From assembly GCA_030670015.1 (NCBI GenBank), contig DAOVCM010000005.1, positions 1-16,753 on the forward strand: DNA of 16,753 nucleotides, written 5' to 3'. Under the pieces are notes generated by a model that ran no database searches, had not been told where the DNA came from, and worked only from the letters and a program-made list of their open reading frames with translations. Shown one piece after another: positions 6,471-13,071 of this stretch. The position numbers and the translations under genes are program-made. Positions within the stretch are counted from its first letter, which is position 1. Each line of letters begins with the position of its first letter. This stretch comes from Candidatus Bathyarchaeota archaeon. Lineage in GTDB: Archaea > Thermoproteota > Bathyarchaeia > TCS64.

Positions 6471-6629
6471 TGGATAAATTATGAATTTGGAATAAGCGAT
6501 AGCAGATATTAACAAAGTTATGAATTTCAGTTGCATATCAAGGCTTGCTAACTGAAAAACGAAGGTTGTAAGGGAACTTGACTCTGGATAAATTATCAGT
6601 TTCAGGAAAGCAGATGTATAATTTCAGTT
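6471..6629. repeat. Imperfect direct duplication in the spacer
   Basis: TGGATAAATTAT occurs at 6471-6482 and again at 6585-6596. Both copies are followed in the same order by AGCAGAT and then AATTTCAGTT (6523-6532 and 6620-6629). The copies differ by short gaps. Confidence 0.45.
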
Positions 6630-6782
6630 CCTGATTTTCGATTAACAACACCTTAACTGGAAGACTTAGACAATATCCAAAGTCAGTAAGTTTTCATTTC
6701 AACATAAAGAGGATATTTTAGAACTAAAGAGAAGAAATGGTAAATCGGAATATCCAGAGTTTTCTAATCTACGTCAGAAGCC

Positions 6783-6790
6783 GTATAAAT
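6783..6790 (+). promoter_or_regulatory. TATA-like box (GTATAAAT) in the spacer
   Basis: CCGTATAAATAATC, the cleanest TATA match on the plus strand of the spacer. Predicted start near 6811, 11 bases before the ATG at 6822 and about 200 bases before the DUF169 start. It may drive a short ORF or give DUF169 a long leader. Confidence 0.45.
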
Positions 6791-6821
6791 AATCAGAAGG
6801 GAACAGCCATGTGAAATCATT

Positions 6822-6893
6822 ATGGGGTTAGAGCTTCTTTTACTTAGATTGAGGAGATACATAATCTGCGTCCGAAAGAAACAGAATTTGTAG
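6822..6893 (+). CDS. Possible 23-aa basic hydrophobic peptide
   Basis: ATG 6822 to TAG 6893. The peptide starts MGLELLLLRLRRYIICV and ends RKKQNL, a short amphipathic and strongly basic sequence. It starts about 11 bases after the start predicted from the TATA box at 6783-6790. No ribosome site is present, so it would depend on near-leaderless initiation. It may be a chance frame. Confidence 0.2.
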   Translation: MGLELLLLRLRRYIICVRKKQNL

Positions 6894-7011
6894 GTATGTA
6901 AAATCCAAATGATGCGAAGGAGGTCCCATTATGAAAAAGGGAAAATAACTTTCTCTTATGTGTGGATATCTTCTTTAATTCGAAGGAGGATGTTGTATCG
7001 GTGAAAATTGG

Positions 7012-7848
7012 TTGAACGTTTTCAACGAGTATGGCACGCGAATTGAGGAGCAGATTAGACCTTCGAGTTATCCCCTCGCAGTCAAGATGTTGGAGACGAG
7101 AGAGGACATCCCGAAGGAGGCCAAGAGACCGAAAAGGGACTTCGGAGCATGCATGTCGACATGCCAGTGTTTCTCTCTTTCCCGGAAGTTTGGGGAAACC
7201 GTCGCCCAGTTTTTTGAGGATATGTGGTGTCCCGAGCCGGTCATCGGTTTCGGGCTGGCTGAGCCTCCGCAGTTTTTCCTTGATGGGCACAACCGATATC
7301 CAGACGGAGTCAGCTCCCTTGAAGCTGGGTCCAATTGGGCTCGTGAACTTCCTCGATTCGAAGCGAATAGGTATGTGGGCATATTATCAGCGCCGTTGAA
7401 GACGGCTAGCTTTGAGCCTGACGTAGCTGTGATATACTGTAACTCCTCACAGTTGCTACGGCTTCTGTTGGGCATCGCCTATGAGGATGGACGGGATATC
7501 ACTACTGTACTGGGTGGACACTCAGCGTGCGTCTATGCAGTTGTGCCCTCCATGCTTAAAGGAGAGTGCCATGTGGCTGTGCCCTGTAGGGGAGACAGGG
7601 GTTACGCTGGAGCACAGGATGACGAGATGATTTTTTCAGTCCCAAAAAATCAGATAAGCAGGTTAGCCCACGGCCTTGAACAACCTGGTACCGGTTCTAT
7701 GCCTACAAGGTTCTCGATGACTCCGGAGTATAAATTATCCACCAGCTATGGAGAGGTCGCAAGACAATTGGGAATGAAGAAGGCTGACGGTTCAGAGATC
7801 AAAGGTTTCTCAGCGGCTCAGAGAAAACTCTCTCTCCAGTACCGGTGA
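7012..7848 (+). CDS. DUF169 family protein
   Basis: An uncharacterised, mostly archaeal and anaerobe family with no assigned reaction. The 278-aa protein shows the family layout as I know it: PLAVKML near residue 21, a cysteine cluster C47-x3-C51-x-C53 in GACMSTCQC, WCPEP (C73), a central block with GILSAPL and DVAVIYCNSSQLLRLL (about 131-150), and VPCRGDRGYAGAQDDE before SVPKNQ. The many placed cysteines suggest a metal or Fe-S site. The start is TTG at 7012, chosen because GGTGA lies seven bases before it and a stop (6976-6978) closes the frame upstream with no ATG between. It is followed by a G/C hairpin and faces the aminotransferase gene tail to tail. No neighbour hints at a pathway. Confidence 0.85.
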   Translation: MNVFNEYGTRIEEQIRPSSYPLAVKMLETREDIPKEAKRPKRDFGACMSTCQCFSLSRKFGETVAQFFEDMWCPEPVIGFGLAEPPQFFLDGHNRYPDGVSSLEAGSNWARELPRFEANRYVGILSAPLKTASFEPDVAVIYCNSSQLLRLLLGIAYEDGRDITTVLGGHSACVYAVVPSMLKGECHVAVPCRGDRGYAGAQDDEMIFSVPKNQISRLAHGLEQPGTGSMPTRFSMTPEYKLSTSYGEVARQLGMKKADGSEIKGFSAAQRKLSLQYR

Positions 7849-7873
7849 TGGGACGGAGTAATAATAAATATGT

Positions 7874-7889
7874 GGGGGCGTGTCCCCCC
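7874..7889. terminator. Hairpin between convergent DUF169 and aminotransferase genes
   Basis: GGGGG (7874-7878), a five-base loop, then CCCCCC (7884-7889), 25 bases after the DUF169 stop and flanked by AT-rich sequence. A short stable stem between convergent genes suits transcription termination. There is no long T run, so it may be only an mRNA end structure. Confidence 0.5.
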
Positions 7890-7977
7890 TCTTCTCAGAT
7901 TCGTTGGTGAGGTGCTGTCAGTTCGAGTTAACTTTCTTGTTTTCAAAAAACCATAGGAAAAGTAGGAACCAGTTTCA

Positions 7978-9126
7978 TCATACATTTTCTTCAAGTTTCT
8001 CAATGAAGAAATCAATGTCTTCACGAGTGTTATAGAAGTGGGGAGAAACCCTCAGATGTTCACCATGTGCTTTCCTTCCTGTGACCTTGACTTTCGACTT
8101 CATTAGCCTTACACTAAGTTCAGACGCGTCGCGCTCGTAAAAGCTGACGATGGGGGATTTTGTCCCTGGCGGGGTGTACATTTTCTTGCCTAGATCTTTG
8201 ATTCTTGACCAGAGATAACTCGAGAGTTCAAGATTTCTCCTCTCTACTACATCCATACCTATTTTGTCAAGGTAATTCAGGGACCTCTCTAACCCATACA
8301 TTCCTTGGAAATGCAGTGTTCCATACTCAAACTTCTCTGCACTTTCTGGCTGATCCAGAGGTTCCTCCGCGTGTTCACCCCTCCATATCTGGTTTTTCCA
8401 GCCAACCCTGTCGGGATTCAACTCTTCAAGGTGGTCGGATTTAACATAGAGAAACGCGAGTCCCGCTGGGCCCATCATATACTTGTAAGGTGCCGCAGAA
8501 ACATAATCAACATCCTCCTTCATCACGTTAGTCTTCAGTGCCCCTATGGCTTGGGTGGCATCAACTAGTATCCTAGCGCCGTGCTCGTGGGCAATGTCTG
8601 CAACCTCTTTGAGATCGAACCTGAATCCGTTTACATAGCTTACCTGGCTCACCTGTATGAGGCGGGTGCGGTCATCGATTGCTTTTTCTAGTTCATTTAA
8701 TTCCAGTTTCCCATCCTGAAACTTGAGGACCCGTGATTCAACGCCAGATCGTCGGAGGGTTGTAGTGTCTAGTGGGTTATGCTCATATTCAGGAAAGACC
8801 ACGTTGTCTCCCTTCCTCCATGAAGTCCCGTTTATCACGATATTCAATCCGGAGCCTGTGCACATAGTGAAAGCAATCTCCGATGATGCCGCTCCTATGA
8901 AATTCGCGATCATGCCTCGGACATCTTCCGTTTTTTCCAGCCACTCTGACAGAATGGTTTTATTTTTCTTCGCGCTGAAGTTCATCCAAAGGTCGAGGAA
9001 TTCATCATATCCCTCCCTGACCTGTCGGGGAAAGAGACCTACAAAGGCATTGTCAAGGTACGTCCATTCCTGTAGAGCAGGGAAATCGCCTCTGATAGAA
9101 TTGATGTCCATATCATCCACTTGCAT
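7978..9126 (-). CDS. PLP-dependent class V aminotransferase-fold enzyme (cysteine desulfurase/kynureninase-like)
   Basis: A 382-aa enzyme using pyridoxal phosphate. An opening segment WTYLDNAFVG (about 21-30) is followed by the cofactor core: Asp189 and Gln192 in VDATQAIGAL and the Schiff-base Lys215 in APYKYMMGP. SQVSYVNGFRFDL (about 160-172) and HLRVSPHFYNTREDI near the end are class V hallmarks, with the carboxylate-binding arginine in the last block. There is no active-site cysteine loop of the usual desulfurase type, so a desulfurase is less likely than a lyase, isopenicillin-epimerase-like or aminotransferase relative. TTTATAA centred at about 9150 lies 24 bases before ATG 9126, which fits a leaderless start; ATG 9111 is an alternative. 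The M20 gene is upstream on the same strand, 83 bases away; a shared pathway is possible but not shown. Confidence 0.9.
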   Translation of the reverse strand: MQVDDMDINSIRGDFPALQEWTYLDNAFVGLFPRQVREGYDEFLDLWMNFSAKKNKTILSEWLEKTEDVRGMIANFIGAASSEIAFTMCTGSGLNIVINGTSWRKGDNVVFPEYEHNPLDTTTLRRSGVESRVLKFQDGKLELNELEKAIDDRTRLIQVSQVSYVNGFRFDLKEVADIAHEHGARILVDATQAIGALKTNVMKEDVDYVSAAPYKYMMGPAGLAFLYVKSDHLEELNPDRVGWKNQIWRGEHAEEPLDQPESAEKFEYGTLHFQGMYGLERSLNYLDKIGMDVVERRNLELSSYLWSRIKDLGKKMYTPPGTKSPIVSFYERDASELSVRLMKSKVKVTGRKAHGEHLRVSPHFYNTREDIDFFIEKLEENV

Positions 9127-9146
9127 TTCAGCGGGAGTATTTAGGG

Positions 9147-9155
9147 TTATAAATT
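9147..9155 (-). promoter_or_regulatory. TATA-like box of the aminotransferase gene
   Basis: AATTTATAA on the minus strand, centred 24-25 bases before the A of ATG 9126. It gives this gene its own promoter despite the nearby M20 gene upstream. Confidence 0.5.
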
Positions 9156-9209
9156 ATCTGAATTAGAGAGTTTCGAATCCTCCTTTGAATGAGGGAAAAG
9201 AGAGGTGGT

Positions 9210-10823
9210 TTACAGGCCTTCATGGAGTACCTTGTACTCCTTCTGCACCTCAGGTCGGGTTAGGGACCATTCGAAGCCCCGCTGCGTTGTAACATACTCA
9301 GGCCACGGGAGGTCGATAGGTGGGTAGAAGTCCTTGGGCAAGAGGGGAGGTACCCACTTGGACCCGCCGACGCCTCCACCTGTTCGTTCGATGAACTCCT
9401 TCCTCGCCTTATCAAGTTCTTCCGGATGGGTTATCAAGTCAATGATGGTTGCACCAATGGTTTTCGAAGCGGTGATGATGCCGGGATCGACGCATGGAGA
9501 GTAGCCATTCATTGCGTATCTCGCCCACAACGGTATACTCGCATCAGGGTCAGGAAGCCTCAGGATAGCGTTGGCAGTGTATAGCCTAGTGGACGGGGCG
9601 GTCCACTGATACTCGACGTAGTCGTCCGAGCCCTGAGTCTCCACCCAACCTGGGAGTTGGTATCTTGTGGCCGTATCAGGGCCGTCAATAGGCATTATCT
9701 CCTGGCATTCTTTCGAGAGCGGTTCATCCATTGGTTCATACCTGAGGTTCTCCTGAATTTTCCTCGCAAACTCTTTAGCCTCCTCGGAGAACTCCGGCGG
9801 GCCAACGAGCTGCAGGTTCCTGTAAGTGATCTCCGAGAGAGATACGTTGGCGAGGCCACACCGGGTCCTCGTGATGACCCTCTTCGAGACCCTAGTGCCA
9901 GTTATCTGTGCTACCCCTTTCGCGGTGTTATCCAACACCCGTTCAATCTGCTCCTGCATCTCCAACATGGGGGCTCGGTGAGCATACTGGATCTGAGCAA
10001 TGCGGGGTGGCAGGTTGTCAGACGTCGCCTGACCTCCAACCATGATGAACTCGTTAAGTGTCCAGTAAGCCGTGTACGGCAGCATCGCGTCCTCCACATA
10101 TTTTGTAGCTGTGTACATAAGGCAGACAGCGTCAAGGGCTGCTGGAACCCTCCCACCCGCGTGACCTGCGATACGGAAAGGCACGTTCTTAGGCTTGAAC
10201 CACCTCTGGGGGTGTAACGTCTCGAAGGTATACAGAGTGTTATAGTAAGACCCGCCTTGAATTTCCTTGCGCACTGCGTTGATGCCACTGGGGTGATAGG
10301 GCAATGAGGCATCAAAATCGTCATAATACCCCTTCGCAGCATGGACGGGCTTAGAGCCGCAGACCTTCTCCGCGGGCTCCCCGAAGATTTTCAGCGTCCC
10401 AATAAGATCGTTCTCCTCCATAGCTTTTTTTGCGGCAAGGAATCCGAATAAAGCTCCAGTTCCCAAGCCGGAGTGCGGGTCAGTATGACCTGCTGTCCAT
10501 GGGTGGAGATTCTCGTCCCTCAGCTTCCGATAGGGTACAGCCGCCTGGGAGCAGCCCGGTACTGCATCGTACTCTGCGAATCCAGCAATAACAGGTTTAC
10601 CATTACCCCAAATAGCGCAGAAGGCTGTGGGCATACAGCCACTACCTTCCTCGACTACGAACCCCTCCCTTTGCAAGAGCTTGATGTAGGCCTTCGCAGA
10701 CCTGTATTCCCTGAAAGCCGGCTCAGCGTAGCACCATATCTCCCGATGGAAATCGGATATCCGCTTATGGTTTGAGTCTATATAATCAAAGACTGAATGC
10801 TTCTCACATGGGATTGAACTCAA
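9210..10823 (-). CDS. AbgB-like M20 family amidohydrolase
   Basis: A 537-aa metallopeptidase-fold hydrolase of the M20/amidohydrolase group, whose members cleave N-acyl or aminobenzoyl-glutamate-type amides. The front has REIWCYAEPAFREY (about 27-40). Likely metal ligands are in AGFAEYDAVPG (Asp86), HTDPHSGLGTGA (His113, His117), IFGEPAEKVCGSKP (Glu149, Glu152) and LPYHPSG (His177). The small dimerisation domain has AGHAGGRVPAALDA (about 219-232), and a late ETQGSDDYVEYQW matches the closing motif of AbgB relatives. HTDPHSGL replaces the more common GHGCGHNLLG. It is longer than usual M20 proteins, with about 60 Pro/Trp-rich residues at the end. The start is TTG 10823, nine bases after GGAGGT. 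There is no signal peptide, so it is cytoplasmic. Substrate unknown. Confidence 0.88.
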   Translation of the reverse strand: MSSIPCEKHSVFDYIDSNHKRISDFHREIWCYAEPAFREYRSAKAYIKLLQREGFVVEEGSGCMPTAFCAIWGNGKPVIAGFAEYDAVPGCSQAAVPYRKLRDENLHPWTAGHTDPHSGLGTGALFGFLAAKKAMEENDLIGTLKIFGEPAEKVCGSKPVHAAKGYYDDFDASLPYHPSGINAVRKEIQGGSYYNTLYTFETLHPQRWFKPKNVPFRIAGHAGGRVPAALDAVCLMYTATKYVEDAMLPYTAYWTLNEFIMVGGQATSDNLPPRIAQIQYAHRAPMLEMQEQIERVLDNTAKGVAQITGTRVSKRVITRTRCGLANVSLSEITYRNLQLVGPPEFSEEAKEFARKIQENLRYEPMDEPLSKECQEIMPIDGPDTATRYQLPGWVETQGSDDYVEYQWTAPSTRLYTANAILRLPDPDASIPLWARYAMNGYSPCVDPGIITASKTIGATIIDLITHPEELDKARKEFIERTGGGVGGSKWVPPLLPKDFYPPIDLPWPEYVTTQRGFEWSLTRPEVQKEYKVLHEGL

Positions 10824-11043
10824 AATCGTTAAACCTCCAGCTCACAAAATGGTGTCATTACTACTTAACGTTTCAAACAAAGATTACTATTTCCTTCAGG
10901 AGGAATTTATAGCAATGTTCCAACAGGACTCCTAGAGCTATCACCATCAATTTTACATTCAAGGCAGCAGACTGTTTCTTCACTATAATATCAATAGAGA
11001 ATTCCAAGCCTGTTATAAGACGTGAAATCAGAGTGCATCTGGA
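10824..11043. other. Upstream region of the M20 gene
   Basis: AT-rich. GGAGGT (10833-10838, minus strand) is the M20 ribosome site. CTATAAATT on the minus strand at about 10905-10913 is a TATA-like box that would give a leader of about 60 bases. No further gene is visible here. Confidence 0.4.
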
Positions 11044-11316
11044 TTATTTATACCTCTTACACTCTCGTTTACGTTTTATCATTATTAGAGGCTTATCGCA
11101 AATCCCGTTCCGATATTTGTAATCGTATAATACCTCAACTCGGAAGCCGCAATTATCAAACAGTCGTAGAACTAGGTTATCCCTCAGCCAATCAGGGATA
11201 CAATCAAGGCTTCCACGTGATCTTCCTTTTTCCATGTAATTCTCATTCATGAATGAATAGAATAAGAGGTTTATGATACGGAAAACAATATTGTTACTCA
11301 TATAAGGCATATTCAC
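11044..11316 (-). pseudogene. Orphan fragment resembling the C-terminus of a SAM methyltransferase
   Basis: A 90-codon frame. The last 50 residues read like the end of a class I SAM-dependent methyltransferase: WLRDNLVLRLFDNCGFRVEV (a helix then the GF-x-V strand), then CDKPLIMIKRKR as the final strand. The Rossmann core with the SAM-binding loop is absent, and the sequence before residue 28 is hydrophobic and does not resemble it. It could be a decayed remnant or a small independent protein starting at the internal methionine (MEKGRSRG, residue 28). Start choice is therefore open: GTG 11316, or ATG 11235 for a 63-aa protein. It sits in a low-density stretch with no operon partners. Function cannot be given. 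Confidence 0.4.
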
Positions 11317-11404
11317 ATTCGTTTAATCTACAATTTTGTCAATTTATCTTTGGGCTAATTCAGCAAACAATCTTGGAGCATCATGATTAACAAATTAGGG
11401 AATT

Positions 11405-11462
11405 AACCGTCTGAACATATTCTTTAGAAATATGTTTGAAACAAACGCGTATAGAGACGGTT
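11405..11462. repeat. Nested inverted repeat downstream of the coiled-coil gene
   Basis: Outer arms AACCGTCT (11405-11412) and AGACGGTT (11455-11462) are perfect 8-bp complements. Inside them AACATATT (11414-11421) and AATATGTT (11429-11436) form a second perfect 8-bp stem with a seven-base loop. It begins 14 bases after the stop of the leftward gene at 11476, so a 3' end structure or terminator is likely. Confidence 0.5.
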
Positions 11463-11475
11463 CATTTGAGAAGGA

Positions 11476-12057
11476 CTAAGAAGAAGAGAGGGAGGTTAAT
11501 GCATCTTCTAAAGTCGTCTTTATTTTCGATGCCATTTCCGCATTAATTTTTCTCGATTCCTTAAAGCTGTCGATATCCTCCAGACAACTCTCACCTATTG
11601 CCTTGAGTTCGGCAATCTCTTCAGTTGACATCACAGATATAAGGCTCTCTAGAAAAGCTTTCTCACCCTTTTTCTGACTTACCTTATCTTTGTACTGTTC
11701 TATATCCCACTCGAATGCTGGTGTTTTAACATTATATTCCGCCTCTGAAACATCACCAATTTTCTTCCTTATCTCAAGCTCGTCCAATCCGATTTTCGCC
11801 TGTTTCAATGCGTTATCCATTGATTCCAGATTGAAGCTAATCCTCTGGATCATGTCATCCCGGTTTTTACTCAGGCGCTCACCCAGTGCCGAGTAGCTTT
11901 CGAAAAGCCTCTCGAAAATCTCCTCTTGTACCTCACCATCTCGCAGCATTTTTACAAGCTTAATCTTCAGAGAAATATTCTTAGCAAAATATTCCATAAC
12001 TTCCCTGATTACTGGGTCTAGCTCGAATACGAGTGTCGACTCCTCAACATCGTCCAA
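11476..12057 (-). CDS. Coiled-coil protein of unknown function
   Basis: A 193-aa, highly charged, almost fully helical protein without cysteines of note, membrane segment or enzyme motif. Segments at about 60-105 and 120-185 have heptad-like hydrophobic spacing typical of coiled coils. The piece LEIRKKIGDVSEAEYNVKTP (about 94-113) is like a recurring linker in uncharacterised archaeal helical proteins, some labelled CdvA-like. I see no PRC-barrel domain of true CdvA, so I do not use that name. The start is TTG 12057, eight bases after GAGGGG; the frame is open for about 17 further codons upstream but has no ATG or GTG there. A TATA-like box lies at about 12113-12127. It ends just before a nested hairpin. 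It is probably a structural or scaffold protein, by inference only. Confidence 0.7.
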   Translation of the reverse strand: MDDVEESTLVFELDPVIREVMEYFAKNISLKIKLVKMLRDGEVQEEIFERLFESYSALGERLSKNRDDMIQRISFNLESMDNALKQAKIGLDELEIRKKIGDVSEAEYNVKTPAFEWDIEQYKDKVSQKKGEKAFLESLISVMSTEEIAELKAIGESCLEDIDSFKESRKINAEMASKIKTTLEDALTSLSSS

Positions 12058-12423
12058 TATGTACCCCTCAAGAATAGCATCTTCAACTGTTTCCCCTTTA
12101 ACTCTTTAGGTTGTTAAAAGGATATAGCCCATATTCCTAATGGTTCTCAACGTTACCCCTGAGTGAAGGTATCCGACGAAAATTTATTATCAAATCTTAT
12201 CATCAAATTGTGGATTCCATGAAGACGGAACTAGAAATCTGTGAGATGTCGCTAAAATAATTAGGCGGACTGTTCTCACTCATCAGGAACGATAAAAATA
12301 ACATTTCCCATTTGAGAACTTCACCTATGAATTCAGACTCGAAGAGATGGTAACTCCGAAAAAGATCTGATTCAAGTCTTAGTTTTGCGTATACGTTATA
12401 TGGTTTAACTATAGTCCTAACAC
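12058..12423. other. Divergent promoter region between coiled-coil and methyltransferase genes
   Basis: 366 bases, AT-rich, no convincing gene. Minus-strand GGCTATATCC and CCTTTTAAC (about 12113-12129) are TATA-like boxes for the coiled-coil gene. GTTATATGGT (12395-12404) serves the plus-strand methyltransferase. A 13-codon plus-strand frame at 12219-12260 lacks a ribosome site and is not called. Confidence 0.45.
12395..12404 (+). promoter_or_regulatory. TATA-like box of the methyltransferase gene
   Basis: GTTATATGGT centred about 25 bases before the A of ATG 12424, which predicts transcription starting at the ATG and a leaderless mRNA. Confidence 0.5.
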
Positions 12424-12975
12424 ATGCTTTTTATTACGGATGTTGGTGGGAATACAAAGAATAAAACGTATCACCTAGGAGGATCTCAAGGTTTGTATAC
12501 TGGAAGCGGCTCGATCGCACCCTTCGTAGCCTCACCCATGAACGTGGTGAGAAAGATGCTGGAGTATGCTGGATTGAAGCCGGGGGAGACTCTGTACGAC
12601 CTGGGTAGTGGAGACGGTCGGATAGTGATAATGGCTGCCCAAGAATTCGGAGCTCGAGCGGTTGGCATCGAGCTGAACAAGCGGCTACTTAACGAAGCAT
12701 CCAAGAAAAGGGAAGACCTCAATCTTGGTGAAAAAACTCAGTTCATCCATGAAAATATGTTTAACGTAGACCTGAATCCTGCTGATGTTGTGACCATGTA
12801 CTTGACCACTGGAGCTAACGAGAAGATAAGACCTAAGCTTGAGCGAGAACTCAAACAAGGGACCCGTGTTGTCACCCATGACTTTTCCATCCCAGGCTGG
12901 GAATACGTGAAGAACCTGAAGTTCAAGGATGGATTCCGAAGCCACACAATCTACCTTTACAGTTGGAACCGATAA
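12424..12975 (+). CDS. aKMT/Dot1-like SAM-dependent protein methyltransferase
   Basis: A small class I methyltransferase of 183 aa. SAM is held by LYDLGSGDGRIVIMAA (about 57-72) and the acidic residue Glu83 in AVGIELN. The later part has VVTMYLTTGANEKIRPKLE (about 122-140) and GTRVVTHDFSIPGW (about 146-159). This order, and the small size, match the crenarchaeal aKMT group, Dot1-like enzymes that methylate lysines on chromatin and other proteins; that link is from memory of the family. The first 35 residues, before VASPMNVVRKML, have no counterpart I know and include Gly/Ser-rich sequence. The start is ATG 12424, supported by a TATA box 25 bases before it. It stands alone, convergent with the HAD gene. 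Substrate proteins are not identifiable here. Confidence 0.85.
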   Translation: MLFITDVGGNTKNKTYHLGGSQGLYTGSGSIAPFVASPMNVVRKMLEYAGLKPGETLYDLGSGDGRIVIMAAQEFGARAVGIELNKRLLNEASKKREDLNLGEKTQFIHENMFNVDLNPADVVTMYLTTGANEKIRPKLERELKQGTRVVTHDFSIPGWEYVKNLKFKDGFRSHTIYLYSWNR

Positions 12976-13071
12976 TTCTAGGCGACCTGATGCCGGCTTC
13001 TACTCGGATATGCCCTCCAGTATGCCTGCGAGTGTTATGAAACGCCGGTCAAGAGTACTCAAACCCTAAGG

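Larger units (their letters stand above)
6459..7011. other. AT-rich spacer between the wHTH operon and DUF169 gene
   Basis: About 550 bases without a convincing gene. Contents: an imperfect duplication (6471-6532 and 6585-6629), a strong TATA-like box (6783-6790), a possible 23-codon ORF (6822-6893), a strong GGAGGT site (6919-6924) before a five-codon frame MKKGK-stop (6931-6948), and a second CGAAGGAGG (6981-6989). I see no tRNA or mobile element. The amount of signal in a spacer suggests a regulatory leader or remains of a lost small gene. Confidence 0.5.

Noticed and set aside
6844..7475. Frames at 6844-7290 (minus), 7031-7399 (plus) and 7068-7475 (minus)
   Set aside because: They overlap the DUF169 gene, which has family motifs throughout; these are shadow frames.
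9171..9182. TTTCGAATCCTC resembling a tRNA T-loop
   Set aside because: No matching acceptor, D or anticodon arms on either strand around it.
9657..10342. Long frames at 9657-10217 (plus) and 9911-10342 (minus)
   Set aside because: Both are shadows of the M20 gene, whose metal motifs run through the same bases.
10915..10935. Six-codon frame MFQQDS after AGGAGGA
   Set aside because: Very short, spacing is long, and the AGGAGGA overlaps the upstream region of the minus-strand M20 gene; no support.
11022..11252. 76-codon plus-strand frame opposite the methyltransferase-like fragment
   Set aside because: No ribosome site or recognisable motif, while the minus strand reads as a protein C-terminus.
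11476..12057. Naming the coiled-coil protein CdvA
   Set aside because: No PRC-barrel domain or ESCRT-binding tail is visible; coiled-coil similarity alone is not enough.
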